A stretch of 64,000 nucleotides of DNA from Trochalopteron elliotii. Lineage: Eukaryota > Chordata > Aves > Passeriformes > Leiothrichidae. The position numbers were made by a program, and so were the translations under genes. Every line of letters begins with the position of its first letter. The stretch's first letter is position 1. Below are positions 13,441-26,157 of this stretch, in pieces. Location: the NCBI GenBank assembly GCA_024734555.1, contig JANPWX010000639.1:290081-354080 (forward strand), written 5' to 3'. The notes below the pieces were generated by a model that saw only the letters and a program-made list of their open reading frames with translations, had not been told where the DNA came from and did not search any database.

Positions 13441-15074
13441 TCCTGGTGCCTAATGAGGTGACAGTGATGGAATCAAAACAAATATCTTTATGTTTCATAA
13501 ATGTAGGGAAAAATACTTCTGTGTTCAATCACTGCCTGGAGTCACTGACAATGCTGGCACACCAACACCACAGGTTTTAAAGTAACTAAAAGTCACTTTG
13601 TCTACTGGCTGAGGATACAGGCAAACTCACTGTGGGCCACCATGGGTAGCAAGATAACAAGGATGCAGAGAAATGGCAGATAAGGTTCACAAGCAGTTGG
13701 ACCATACTACACATAAATAATGTACTTTGGCCCTGTTGTTCTCCCATTCATCTATAAACTAGTGCAGAAGTAAAACAGTGCAAAGCACTTCATACAGAAC
13801 ACTTCATTTGGGCCAGAGCTTTCCTTTGAGTTCCAAGGTTTTTTGGTTTTTTTTTGGAAGAAGACATTGAAACTTGGGCCCATGGAAGACAAAGGGCACC
13901 ACTATTCTTAATACATCTGGAGCTGTCAAGTTTCTTCCTGTGATGATATTAGCTAGGTGCAGGTGCCCTGATAGGCCATTCCTCCAGAAAAGTGTGATGA
14001 TGGGAAAAGCTGCAACCCAGGGTAGACTGTCTATAGGAACATTGTCCAGATCTCTCTCGGACAATTTGGATGGGTCTTTAGCTCTTTACATGTATGTTCT
14101 CCAGATGCTCAAGAGGTGGATGCATATTTCTGTTTGCAGACATTTAGGATTAAAGTGGCTACAAGGGCATAATCAACAGGTTGTGGTGTGCTGATGTATT
14201 CCCTGCTAGAAGTGCTTGAGGATGAGACTCCACCACACTGAAGAGTATTTCTGTGCACAGACAGGAACTGGCAAACTTGGTTCTTCACAACCATTTCCAG
14301 CCCAGTTCCATAGACAGCCATTCAATGCAATTAAAAAAATCAATACCCTACCAATTAGTAAACTACATCTGGATAAATTAATTATGGGTCCAAGAGATGT
14401 AACATGAAATTAGCTTAATTCTTATGACTGTGGATTGAACCTCTATGTTCTTAAAAGCCATTTGGAGAGCAGCCATTTTTGTCCCCTACACCTTATGAGC
14501 CTTTCCTGGGAAAGAAGACAGAAGGCACAGCCTCCCTAGCAACGCTCTTTTCCCCACTCTTGTTTCACAATAGAAATATTTGCAGTGAAAGTAACTTTTT
14601 TTATGTGGAAACTTAACAGAGAAACTTGGGGATCCATGACAAAGTTCGGCATGGCAATTCCAATTGCCCTCTACACAGTCACAGATCAATAACATACCAA
14701 GAGCTGTCAGTTGGCAGCAATGACAAAAACAGAGCTGTGAAAGGGTCCATTTGTCACTGTCCATACATTTCTTAGTCTGATCAGGGGAATCCATGGTGTT
14801 GGCGAGACTGTAGCAAACAGTCAGGGCCTTGGACTCAGCCTCTTCTTGAGCTGCCAAGACATAATCACTCTAACATCCTGGACAGCCTAACCCTGCCTCC
14901 TTTTTAATAAGCGCCTATATAGGAAACCATTTATAGATAAAATAAAGGAAAATTATTGTGCTCACTTCATATTCCTGAAGAAGGAAATAGAAGCAAAGTA
15001 AATTAAGTCCAATTTGCATGGACTTTTGAACACGCACAGTTTTGAATGTAAGCTGTGGAGCAGACATAGAACGT
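13441..15074. other. Gene-free stretch, nothing specific seen
   Basis: Overlapping frames on both strands at 13804-14407 and a 123-codon minus-strand frame at 14486-14857 show no recognisable domain. No repeat family was identified. Confidence 0.55.
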
Positions 15075-15665
15075 TGTAGCCTTTATAGTCAATATTTTAT
15101 TAAATTTTTCCTTGTAAATTTTGCTGTGTCTTTATTGCATTCATTCAATAATGGGAGAACTTTCCTGTAGCTAATTCTATGCCTTGAAATTTCCCTTCTT
15201 GTTAACTTGTGACTGCAGTTGAATGCAAAGAGTGTCTGCCATGCAATACAATAAGAGTAGATTCAGGTACCAAGGTGACTGTATTTTTTATTAAAATACC
15301 ACTTTATATGCTCAGTTTCAAACTGATGACTGCATTTGCAACACCTAATTGCCACCAGTATCTACGAATACTTTGCATTTAATGAAAATATCAAACTACG
15401 TTCCTTATTTTCATTGAAGCAGTAGGTTGTATTACTCAGTGTAAAATCCCATTTTATGAAATTTCATAGAAATACAGATATAACTTTGTACTCTCCATTC
15501 TTGTTTGAACTTTACCCTCTATACTGCAGGGCTTTAATAATTTTTTCATGGTGAGTTATTTTTGTTGCATCAGGGAACTAAGCAGTTCCATCGTGGCTAA
15601 TTTAACACCTGTAAATTGCCATGGCTACCAATGAAAAGCTTTCTAGCTTTATAAGGTAAGTATCT
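15075..15665. promoter_or_regulatory. Candidate conserved regulatory block with RFX-like palindrome
   Basis: This unique AT-rich block carries ATTGCCATGGCTAC at 15615-15628. That matches 12 of 14 positions of the palindromic RFX X-box GTTGCCATGGCAAC. Several TAAT-type cores lie upstream, and a donor-like AAG/GTAAG is at about 15654-15660. The texture (no repeats, no long open frame) resembles vertebrate conserved non-coding DNA. That is inference until an alignment is made. Confidence 0.25.
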
Positions 15666-15669
15666 ATTT

Positions 15670-18180
15670 CATATTTTAAAGCAGTGGTAGATTTGGATCC
15701 ACTGGTTGTATCTTATATTAAAAATTCTATTAACTTTATTCATCAGCACACCATCAAAGAATGCACAACTTCTCACACTTTTTAAGGCCAGGAGGTAAAA
15801 ACTTAGGTCAGCCAAAGCTGACCTTCCTCATACTCATCTACATAGATCCTCATCTCACAATGGCTAAATTGGAATTGTTTTAAACTTGCAAGACACTTTG
15901 CTGCTTACAAGAGCAAACAAGAAAATAGTTGAGCTATTTGAAGATTTCATTTGTAGGCTTGGTTAAAACAAAGGTCTGTGTCATCTTTGGTTCTGTCCAT
16001 CGCTCCACAGCTGCATCAGACTTTTGGTAAAACCCAGCAAAGATCTGGAGGTCATCTGATGTGCAGCCAAATCATCTGCTCCTCAACTATCCTGTTAATG
16101 CAGCTTTGGACCTGCTTGAGGCAAAGAGCCTTGTCTACATCAGGTATGAAATGGCCTGGTGTTCACAACCATGTCACCCAGGCTACAGCCTAATGGAAGC
16201 CGTGACTCAGGGAATTTAACTTGCCTTAGGAAGCAAATTCAATTCATAGCAATACAAAGCAAAGATCATAATTTTTCAAACTAATAGGATAGGCAGATGC
16301 CATAAAACTGGGATTTTTAGTGCCCAAAGATATCCTTCATGTATCTGTGAGTATGACATTCCATAAGTGATGCCTGACATAACAGTCTATCCACTTTTCA
16401 GGGACAAAGCTGGAACCCAGCAGCTGGAACACCTGCAGAGGTGAACCCAAAGGGTCACAGTTTCATCCTTATTCCATAAGGACTGTTCCTCAAGAAGGCA
16501 ATGAAACTCCATAATTTGCAGGGACAGAGAGTGTTCCTCCACCTCTTCAACAAACAATTTAAAAACAATTAGTGAAAAACTGCCAATTTAAGAAGCTTTC
16601 TAATTCAGTAATTTAGTTTTGGGTCAAACTCTGGGTTACATTTAGGTGACATGACTGGTTGAGTTTGATACTGCAGAGGCACTTGGTATAAAGAGAATCG
16701 TCAAGAGGGCTTGAAGAATGACTGAAAAGGCAAAAAAGGGTATCAAACCCTCTAACCTCTTCTTTGTACTTTGGCTGCTTCCCTTGAACAGTTTTACAGC
16801 TCTGTGGGTACAAGTACAGAGTCCTCCTTTCAATGACTGCAAACATTTCACAAAGGGCCCACTAGAAGAAGGTTGTAACATAGCCAGATATATTCACTTC
16901 ACCCTTCTGATTTAGTGGGAATTGGTCAGAAAGGTCTCATGAAAAATATACAACACTTTCAGATGGAAAAAAAAAGGGAAAAGAGCTTGGAATACATTGA
17001 AAGGAGAAATGAGAATGTGAGACTACAACTGCATTGATCTCTTTGATAATGAATCCACTAGGAATGTTACTTATCTTTATACATGTGACAAGACTGTGCG
17101 ATTTCCTTTTTAGCAAGTCCCTCCAAAAATAAGAGACTGCAACATGAAGAATTGGTGCTGCTAATTCAGATGTGGAAGGCTTCCTTACATGCACTGTATG
17201 TATCTTGGCAATCCTGAATGGAAATTAAAAAAAAAAAAGAATGGGAAGATGCTTTTTGCAGGACACATAAATGCAAGTCTGCTGTTCCACTGGGTTTAGT
17301 TTAGTTCTACAGATTTTCTCTATTAAAATCAAACCCAAACAAAAGATCTAATTCTTCTTTCATTTATACACACATCATGTAAGTCATATGGTAAATCCAC
17401 TGAAACTAGTGTTTGTGAGACTGAAACCAAGTGTAATATGTACAAAAGATGTGCTCAAGTCCTGCATACCAAGGCAGGACTGGATCTGCAATATCAACTC
17501 TATATAACACTTATTATTCATTCCTGACTTACTCAGAAGAAAACCACAGCCCCTCCAAAACACAGAGTAAGATCCTTTCTTTAGGATTGCACAGAATACA
17601 TCCATAGAATAAATCTTGGTATTAAGGTGCGTTAGTCATCTTACTTTTACATTTCCCCTCTTCTCTTTTTATTTGTTCTTCCTTGCTTTGACTGCTCTGC
17701 CTTCTTTACCAGGCACCAACTGTCTGTCTGACTCAATGAACTTGCATTTATTTTGACTTCTGACACATCAGTTTCTTTTGAAGAATTTAAACTGACAGAG
17801 TTTCTTTCGTGCTCTTATAAAAAACCAAATCCAATACCTGTTGAAAATCTGAAAAACTTTGGGTATGAAAAGTCAAAGAGGTTAGGTGTGCTGAAAGGCA
17901 ATAAATAGGCATTTCTGCTCTATTTTTTTTTTCTGGGAAAACCTGAAAGAAGGTGCAAATATATTTTATACAATAGGGATTCTTAAGAGCAGATGTAGTT
18001 GCATTGCTGCCTTTTCTCTGACAGTTTGGAGACACGAGTTTCTTCTAAATGTGAACTTTTTTTTCTTTGTGTGCATAGAAAACTTTTATTTAAGTACTGA
18101 AAAATAACAAAACCAAACGAGCAAAGACTCCATCAGGACGAGAAAAATCTGCACAAGGATTCTAAGTCGCCTTTCATGCA
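15670..18180. other. Gene-free stretch, nothing specific seen
   Basis: A segment at about 16008-16144 lies between acceptor-like CCACAG and donor-like CAG/GTATGA. It could be an exon of a non-coding transcript, but no frame in it is recognisable. An A12 run is at 17227-17238. Confidence 0.5.
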
Positions 18181-18209
18181 GGGGAAGCCTGAGATCTAAA
18201 CCTGCTGAA

Positions 18210-18450
18210 GATGCTGGAGCAGGGAAGTGGAAGCGGATTCCCAGAGCAGCTGCAGGGATGCAGGGGAGGGAAGGAGGGGCGGGGGCGGCCCGGCAGCCAC
18301 CAGGGGTCAGCCGAGACCTCCCCAAATCGCGGTCGGCGCTCCGGGGGGAGCGCCCGTGACAAACCAGACCCGCGGATCTGGTACCCTGTTCTGCAGGTAT
18401 TTCACAGCCTGCTGCCTGCACGGAGCACTGACGCATCCTTTTTTATTCCC
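18210..18450. promoter_or_regulatory. Small isolated CpG island, candidate promoter
   Basis: This is the only markedly GC- and CpG-rich segment in the window, with about 14 CpG between 18,280 and 18,382 against a strongly CpG-depleted background. It contains GC-box-like GGGGCGGGGGCGG (18277-18289) and CCACCAGGGGTCAG (18297-18310), which resembles the core of a CTCF site with mismatches. A donor-like CAG/GTATTT lies near 18394-18402 on the plus strand. On the minus strand, CAG/GTTTAG is formed by the complement of about 18195-18203. In vertebrates such islands usually mark promoters, so an unannotated lncRNA or alternative first exon is plausible in either direction. A 152-codon plus frame (18211-18669) and a 116-codon minus frame (18086-18436) overlap it. 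Neither is recognisable, and high GC alone lengthens open frames. Confidence 0.5.
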
Positions 18451-18459
18451 TCTGCATTC

Positions 18460-21420
18460 ATGAAGCAATTCCACTCCCAAGTGTTACTTTCACAGTATCC
18501 GCTCGCAATGGTTTCAGTTTGTGCTGATTTGTTTTTTACTTTTACAGAAGGCTTGTGTTTTATTTTTTTTACTTTCTCTCTCTTTTTTTTTTTCCCCCAT
18601 ACTTCCATGAGAGATGTATTTCAGGCTGCTACTTCGGGAGCAAAGCAATCCCACCAGCCAGAAAATTGATTGTGTGGGGAACATGTCTCTATGTCCCAAA
18701 ACTTATCCAGAAGTTACGGATAGAACAGGTCAGAAAAAAAGTTCCAGAAATTATGGATACAGTCATACCAGGTGCCAAATTTATGCTTTTTAAAAAAAAA
18801 TTCAGTTCACATGTAGCTCACTTTGTTTCAGATCAAATGCTTCACTGAACTAAACCTAAAAAAGAAACACAGCTAGCCAAACAGCCCGAGATCACAACCC
18901 TACAATAACAACCCGGGACACACACACAATAGAAAAGCAAAGCTTCTGCAGCAGCAAGGAAACAGACTTCAGTCTCAAGCTTCCAGGGGGGTTAAAACAA
19001 CAGTGAGTTAAACGTGCAACTTTGCATAATAGGAAAATATCTCAGTCTTATATTCCATGAGTTGAGAGCTGCAGAATCAAAACATGAGAATTGCATGCTG
19101 TAACTGAACCTGCATTACAAATCCTAGGTTTGTCTGCACCCGGAGGGAGACATGGGTTTGCCAATGCCAGTTAAAGGAGAGGACCTGAAATTGGCAAGAA
19201 TGCTTATGCATTCTAGAACATATATTCTATACATACTAAAACCTAGGAAAACCCCTGAGACAGAAAAATATAAACCAGCATGTATTTAAACACTTTTCTG
19301 AACCAGAGCCAGTGTCTGTGGTAGTGATTAGAGGACTTCAATGATCAAGCTATTTTAATTAATATTCAGATGGTTTTCTTTTTCATGGAAAGAAAATATA
19401 GGCTTATAAACATACCCCAACATAAACGTTTTTTGCCTTACATAAATAATTGGGATTTTGAAGAAGGATTTCTTTCCTAACAATTTTTTATCAGAACAAA
19501 AAATAAAATAATAAAAACAATGCCCCTGATAATCAAGCAAATTGAAAAAATAAATCAAATGCAAAAAAAAAATTTTTTTGCTAGTTTTCTGACTGACTGT
19601 AGAATTGCTTGTTCTTGGAAAAAATACTTCACTTGCACATTTTGACCACAATTCAGAACACTTACATATTGCCTCCTGCTGCGATACAAACTTTTCTTAT
19701 TATTAAATGCAATAGCTCTGTAAATATAATAACACACTTGTAATATAATGAACTTTTCCACATTCAACCTTTTTTCCTGCTCTCAGTTATAATGACTACT
19801 TACTCTGAAAAAAATCATTGCTTGCTATACAGCTTGTTTGTACAGGATAAAACAATATCATATTTATCTAAAACACAGTTATAGCTTTATTGTGTGTTAA
19901 CTAGAAAACCAGTCACATAATTATTTTAGAACTGTTTATTTCAGTGTTGGAGACAACAAAAGATGATCTCCAGATTATGAAGTTCTGTCTCTGTAAGTGT
20001 TCATAAAATGATGTAATTTAGAAACATTTCTGTCTGTTCCTCAGCAGCGATGGTTGAGATCTAAATTTGAGTCACACCACAGTATATCCAGAATTTCTCA
20101 ACAGAAGATTGGGAAAAAAATCACAGCTATAATTCTATCAATGTAGCAACGGCCAACCTAAAGGTGGCATTAGATGGACTGGGCATTGACCTGCCAAGAC
20201 TGGACATAAATTCAAAACTAATCACACTAAGTAGATTAAAGAGTGGGGTGACACCATATGTGAAAGTTACAGTGAACTGAATGTAATATTTGCAAATTCA
20301 GATTTCTTCCAATAGCCATCCCCCATTTGACATTTGATATGTATTTGTGTAGATGTTTTTGTGCTACACAGCTGTAGAAATAAAGGCAGTGAATTTCTAG
20401 GAGGAGAATATGACCTTCAGGTTTCTTGACCCCTGCAGAAAATGTGGGCATCTTATGTTCTAGTAGACAAGACAATCTCTCTAATATCCTTGGAGCACTA
20501 CCATAGATCTTTGGTTCTAGTAGCAATGTTGAGAAACCAAGGTCTAGATGGTATTTTCCTTTAAGAGACTGAGCCATTTCAATGGGGTTGTGCCAATTAA
20601 TACCAGCATGTAGGTTCACTAAAAAATGTTCCAAACCAGAGTACTATTTTTCATGCCGACACTGCCTTTTTCCAACAAAGGCAAGGAACATGACCAGAAT
20701 ACTTCTAGAAGGATGTGTTTCATGGGAAGTTTCAAAACTTGATAGGGAAGCATTGTTTGCATAAGAAATTACTCAAAATTGAGGAACTTCTCAAAAAAAT
20801 TAAACAGACTTTAGGAGTTTAGGAAGACTTAAGATGGAGTAGGAACTTTTGTCAGAGCAAGATTTCAACAAGACTGCTGTGCACAGGGTTTGTAACAGGG
20901 TTCAGAGGCAGCTGAGTGGTTGAAGAAGGAAGTTTGTTTTTATTTTAACTGCTTGATCACAGCAGCACTGCTGGGGTAGAGCACGTCCTATCTGCTGCCT
21001 GTGATGTGCCTCTCTTCCCAAACACGGCAGTCACTACTGGCAAAAATTATGAGGTTTTTCTCCTGCTGGAGAATTCTGTTGGCTCTTCTCCACACTGCTC
21101 TGCTTCCAACTCCCTTACACCTTCCTTCTCAGACCCCAGCTCTCTTAACCCTACCCTTGACACCCAGAAGTGCTTCTGTTCCTTGTACTAATCCCCTCCC
21201 ATTATAGCTCATTGCAAGAAAGAGTTGGTGAGGAAAGAGGAATTGCAAATGCACTTCTGAAGCTTTCAAAGATACAAAATCCAGTCAAGGTCTGAAGCAG
21301 AAAATTTTGGCCAATTCTACTTTCTTTTTTGCTCAAAGCCACAGCTCAGCTGACCTCCAAAGCTTTTACGAAGTGGGAGAAGAGCACAGTTCAATGAGAG
21401 CAATGCCTGCACACACAAGT
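18460..21420. other. Gene-free stretch with A/T runs
   Basis: Contains T-rich pyrimidine DNA at about 18560-18600 and an A10T7 block at 19563-19579. A 132-codon minus-strand frame (20236-20634) has no recognisable domain. No transposon was identified. Confidence 0.55.
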
Positions 21421-21422
21421 AT

Positions 21423-21454
21423 AAATATATATACACACTTGTGTATATATATTT
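21423..21454. repeat. Perfect AT-rich palindrome, 15-bp arms
   Basis: AAATATATATACACA (21423-21437) and TGTGTATATATATTT (21440-21454) are exact reverse complements separated by two bases. The sequence could extrude a cruciform or fold in RNA. It arises from TA/CA simple-sequence DNA and lacks the features of a microRNA hairpin. Confidence 0.85.
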
Positions 21455-21459
21455 TTTTA

Positions 21460-24330
21460 AAAAGCTCCTGCCTTGCTTTCCTCTCTTCCTTTGTTGCTGT
21501 CAGTGCTCCTAGCTGTGTTCTTAGACAAGCCCTGTTTTAGACTGATCTCTGCTTCCCAGCATCCTGACAAAGAAATCCTGCCTGGTGGCTACCCAGGGCT
21601 GGGGTAAGGAGTTGTGTCTCTCTCCAGACAACCTGGATGTTAGGAAAGGAGGCTGGCACTAGTGTTTAGAGACGCTGTTCGTAGGGCTAAGGCAAAGGTC
21701 CCTAACAAAGAGGACACTCCAGCATGTACATGGTGACTGCTAGAATGTTTTCTGCATTAAAATTGCTGCCCAAGAATCTCAGCAAGAGATCTAGGTATAG
21801 TTCCACAGCCAACGAGGAAACAACCAAGGGCTAAACTACAAGGATCAAAGGCATGCAGCATCCATGTGAGCATGGTTATTCAGAGGAACACCGAAGTCCT
21901 GCTCTTACTGGAGGAGGAAGCAACCCTAAGGGACTTAACAGCTGTCAGTGCAACAGGTTGGGAGGCTCTGCCAAGCAGCCAGATGCTGTTGGGGAAATGT
22001 ATCCAGTGCAGCTTGACATCTGGGACCCTTGGTTGCCACTGAAATGTAGGAAAGCACTGTGATATGATGGAAATAAGGCTTTTGGGGCTGTATGTACCCC
22101 ACCCTTCTTTTCAATTAATTGGGAAAAATTCTTGGAAAGGCAGGGTGCTAGAAAAGACAAGTCATGTAACACAACTGAAGAGTAACTTCAGCAAGTTATT
22201 TATATATTTACAAAAACATGTGTCTCTTATTAGGGCTTTTTATTATAAGACCATTGTTTGAGACCTGGGAAATATATACTGAAATTAAACCACTTGATAT
22301 TATATTTATATTATGATATATATGTGGGAGGTGGGGAGTTTTCCTGTAGGTGATAACTCTGAACCTGCTCCCAGTTACATCCAGGCAAAACTGCCATTAA
22401 CATTAATAGGAGGAGATCTGACCTGGTGAGAGTGAGTTAGACTGCCTCTGAACTCAGGGCCCAAGTAAAGTCCAAAGGACGACTTGGCTCATGGAAGCAT
22501 ATTCAAACCCACTTTTCCTGAACATGATCATGAACGACTTACTCTCCAAGGTCATCTTCAAGGAAATTTGTATCCTCTTATGCTTATTTGTGCCTGGTTG
22601 AAACCAGAGATACCCTGTTGGTACATTACGAGCAGAGCTTGCCACATTTCTTTTTTCCAGTTTCTGTTTTATTCATTTAGGACACAAGCATCCATAAATT
22701 CCAGTTCTTTTTTACTGTTTTCTGGGAAAGGTCTGATTTTTGAAAGCATCCTGCATTTGCTGCTCCTATTCAATTTCCCTGCAGTGAGTACTCAGCATCT
22801 CTAAAAATCTCTCAGGCTCAAACTGAACAAAGCATGCAGAAAACAACCACCTGATTCAAAAAAAGCCCACATCCCCATGTAAAATCTTAATATTCTTTCC
22901 CTGTACACCCAATGCCTCAGCACATGCTGAAGTGCTTTGCTGGGAATTGGATGTGGCTAGTGCCAAGTACATCCCAGAGCTTTGGTGGTGGATGCTGAAG
23001 CTGAGCTCCCAGAAGGCAGAGCCCACATCTCCTAGGGGGTCATGGCACCATACCTCATGTCCCAGCCTCAGTCCCTGAATGATCTTGCAAAGACCATTGG
23101 AACCATATGAACCCAGACACACTAAAACAATACCAAAATGCCATCTGCTCCTCTGATTTGCACTTTGAATAGCTCTCTGCAGAACTGCTAAACAGATGAG
23201 CAGCATTATTAACAGCAACAGGAGAGAACTACATTGTGCCAGCACTTTTGTTGCTTTCTTACAGGAGGGGCACTATGGCACAGCCTGCAACACTTTGCAT
23301 CAACAACTGACAGGCACAGATTTACTGTGGAGAGGGGAAGGGGCAGAAGGAAAGAGCCTCTGCCCTGTTCAGATGGAATCAGCCAGAGCCAAGTTCACGC
23401 TGTACAATGCAATTGTCTGCCCAGCCCCTGTTAACATGGGAAACCTGAGCTTGCAAGTGTCACTGTGGGGAGTTCTGAAGCACAAGAACTGGGCAGCAAG
23501 TTGTCTGCCCTGCAAAAATTTGGCTTTGTATTAACTTAAACAAACAAGGGGCCTATGTATAAGTAAATAGAGAAAGAGAGACTCGGTGAGGGTAGAAAAA
23601 AATGTCAGTTTGTATTAATTCAAATTGCCTAGGTCTTTATTATTTGAGAGCTGAAATTAAAATGAGCATAAGCCTAAGAATACTTTCAGAGGGTGAGACC
23701 TTAAACAGGAAACAGGTAAGTAGCACTGAATAAGTTATTTTCCATAAATATTTAGACAGTCAGCAGCTCACAAACCATGGGCAGGTAGAAATTCTTGTTG
23801 GCAGAAACAGAACACTGACACCTGTCAAGCTCAGAATTTTGTGTTATAGCTCCTGAACTGTTAGGTTTTTATAAAGCTCCATGGGTTTTAAGAGGTATTC
23901 TAGGATAACATGAAGAAGTGTCCTAAATGATATGGTTAGACTAGAAACTACCATATACGATGCATATTTCACCTGCACAACCCTGGACACAGTATACACC
24001 TTCAATGGATCCTCCTTAGTAACTGCAATTAGGGAGGTAAACACACTAATCAAAATTATAAATAATAATTTAAAGACTAAGAATAGTTTCCATTCATTAT
24101 TTTATCATTTTTCTCAAACTGGCACATTGAAAATTTCTGTCTCATGTCTTATTTAAGCTAGCAACATGTCTTATGTGCCCATTCTTCTAGATTACATTTA
24201 CATGTTTATGATTACATTCCCAGACTCTCCAAAAATTGCTCTTCTGACTCATAAGTTTCAAGGAAAGCTTGAGTAGCAAGAAAAAGAATTTTAAAATAGT
24301 TCCCTTCAGAGACATTCAAATACCTTAGAA
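21460..24330. other. Gene-free stretch, possible ancient repeat scrap
   Basis: At about 22350-22450 the text resembles an old amniote interspersed repeat that carries a 'CCATTGACTTCAATGGGAG'-type core; see the ancient-repeat finding. A 129-codon minus-strand frame (22856-23245) begins with a leucine-rich run but matches nothing I recognise. Confidence 0.45.
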
Positions 24331-24342
24331 CTGGAAAAAAAA

Positions 24343-24378
24343 GGCGGCGAATTTTCCAAGTTGCGCCTCTAGACCTCG
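24343..24378. other. CpG micro-cluster in AT-rich DNA
   Basis: Four CpG dinucleotides fall within 34 bases (GGCGGCG, TTGCGCC, CTCGATG) in otherwise CpG-poor sequence. TGGAAAA (24332-24338) and TTTTCCA (24352-24358) form inverted arms around the first two. Possibly an unmethylated regulatory site or chance; no function assigned. Confidence 0.35.
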
Positions 24379-26089
24379 ATGCATTTCAGCACCTCAGATG
24401 ATTTTCACACAATGTTTTTCAAGGTTTCAAATTATTAGAATCTGAATTGAGAGCAACTCTCAAGCATGCTGTGTAAAAGGCTCTATAAAGTAGGCTAGCC
24501 TATTTTTTTTTAATCCACAATTGTTCTGGCCTCCATAATCTGTGCTTGGAAAACATTCTGGACAAGATGGAGTTGGCTGACTCTGTAGCCACATATTGTA
24601 CAAGCAGGCATCACACAGCCAGTCATGTATAACCAGAACTCCTAATAGTCTTCAGCTTTCAAAACACTAACCTCTACTAAGCAAGTGAAAGGAGCTGCCC
24701 TACTTGTGTGGAGGGAACCTAACAAACACTCAGGGACACCAAAATCAAAGCTTAAAAAAATAATAAAAAAAGCCTTGGAACTTTACTCACAATATAGCTG
24801 CAGTGATTTTGAGAACCTTATTGATGAGGATGGAAGGTAGTACATGTAGAATTGCTTTGCTGAATGGAGAATGAGCACTGAAGTTTAATTCTTGTTAAAT
24901 GAGGAGAATAGCACTCCTGCTGTTCAGGGGTGATGTTTGCATCAGAACCTCATGACATTAAATTCCAGAACAGGCTTAATTTTTTACCCATACTCATGCA
25001 TAGGAAACTCTGAGCATACATAGCAATCAAGAAGCTTGGTGCTCACCTATGCCTTCTGCTGACTGGGGATGTGTTTGAAGACAACACAAAGCAATATTGC
25101 TTTTGCTCTTGTTTTCAAACACTTCCAAGGGGTCTAGACACACAACAGTACTGTGCAGGCATGAAGACGAATGTCTGAGGGTGTAGGGTCTAACAAATCA
25201 TATAACTGGGCAATGACTTCAGGAAAAGTTTTGTCCTATGAGCAGTAGCCACTATCTCACAGGTTCTTTTTAACAAACAATATAAGCAAAGCAATGCTGT
25301 TGGTACAGCACTTTTTGTTATGAAGTGTTCCAGAGTATCCCTCAAAATAAGCAGCCTTTAGACTGCTGACAGGCAACTCGGAGTATGACAGCGAGTTCTG
25401 GCAAAAGACAGAAAGGTTAGACCTGTTACAGAAAACAGACACTGCTTTAAGATCAGTCCATCAGAAACCATCTCTGTTGACCTAATTATTCTACTGCCAC
25501 TGAAATTCATGGAAGTCTCCGACACACTTCTGAATAAAGCTAAACATAAATTAACCTCTGAAAATCACATCCATTGTGACCACATTTCACAAAAAAGATT
25601 TTGCCCTCTATGCCAAGCCATCTGCACAGAGCTTGGGGAATCCAATACTGGGCAAGCTGAAACACATTTATTTTATTTATATTAAATCTACTACAAAACA
25701 TCTGGGCTTAATGTAGAAGTACATCATAGCAGACAAAAACACGGAAATCAGAAAACAGCCCCTAATCTATCCTTGCACCTTTCCTGTGCATAAATAAATT
25801 TGCAATTTACAAAAAGGCCAGGTCAAAGAAATGAGTGTAAATGTCCTACGCTGGGTTTGTCAAGCTGAAACTTTTAAAGCCTATGAAAATTTGTAGCCAG
25901 AAGGCAACAGCATGATCAGCCACGGTGCTTTCCTGCAAAACAGCAACCCTAGGACTTTACTCCACAATTTTTGTAGGAAATGTAATAACTTGCGGTAGAA
26001 ATAGGGAGTTTAAGACCTTGCAGTGGGTAATTGCACTGTTATAAAAATATAAAAATATTTATATTAGTCTTGAAATGAAGCTACAAAGC
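24379..26089. other. Gene-free stretch, nothing specific seen
   Basis: Plain AT-rich DNA with only short random-looking frames. No repeat, RNA gene or regulatory cluster recognised. Confidence 0.6.
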
Positions 26090-26157
26090 AAAGAATTTCA
26101 GCGTTACAGGTTGGAAAGAGCCTTGACAGTCTCCCTTCTTTTTTCAACTTGCCACCT
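26090..26157 (-). mobile_element. Possible CR1 LINE 3'-end scrap
   Basis: The words CAGGTTGGAAAGAGCCTTGA (26107-26126) and, further on, TCAACTTGCCACC (26144-26156) resemble the complement of CR1 3' ends ('GGTTGGAAAAGACCTTG...TCCAACC'). If real, the element is on the minus strand and reduced to well under 100 bp. The match is partial and could be coincidental. Confidence 0.3.

Noticed and set aside
15418..15440. let-7-like word AGTAGGTTGTAT
   Set aside because: The let-7 seed is not matched upstream of the shared 12 bases, and no complementary arm that could form the precursor hairpin lies nearby.
16008..16144. Segment bounded by acceptor-like CCACAG and donor-like CAGGTATGA
   Set aside because: Splice-like signals of this quality are frequent, and none of the three frames resembles a known protein. 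A non-coding exon cannot be shown without RNA data.
18211..18669. 152-codon open frame on the plus strand, the longest in the window
   Set aside because: It starts in the CpG island, where high GC removes stop codons, and continues into low-complexity T-rich DNA. An unrelated long frame overlaps it on the other strand. No domain is recognisable.
20236..20634. 132-codon minus-strand frame
   Set aside because: No recognisable motif and no GC or codon bias distinct from flanking non-coding DNA.
22856..23245. 129-codon minus-strand frame with a leucine-rich hydrophobic start, like a membrane or signal segment
   Set aside because: The hydrophobic run comes from a short CTG/ATT-rich patch. The rest is random-looking, with no promoter, splice or homology support.
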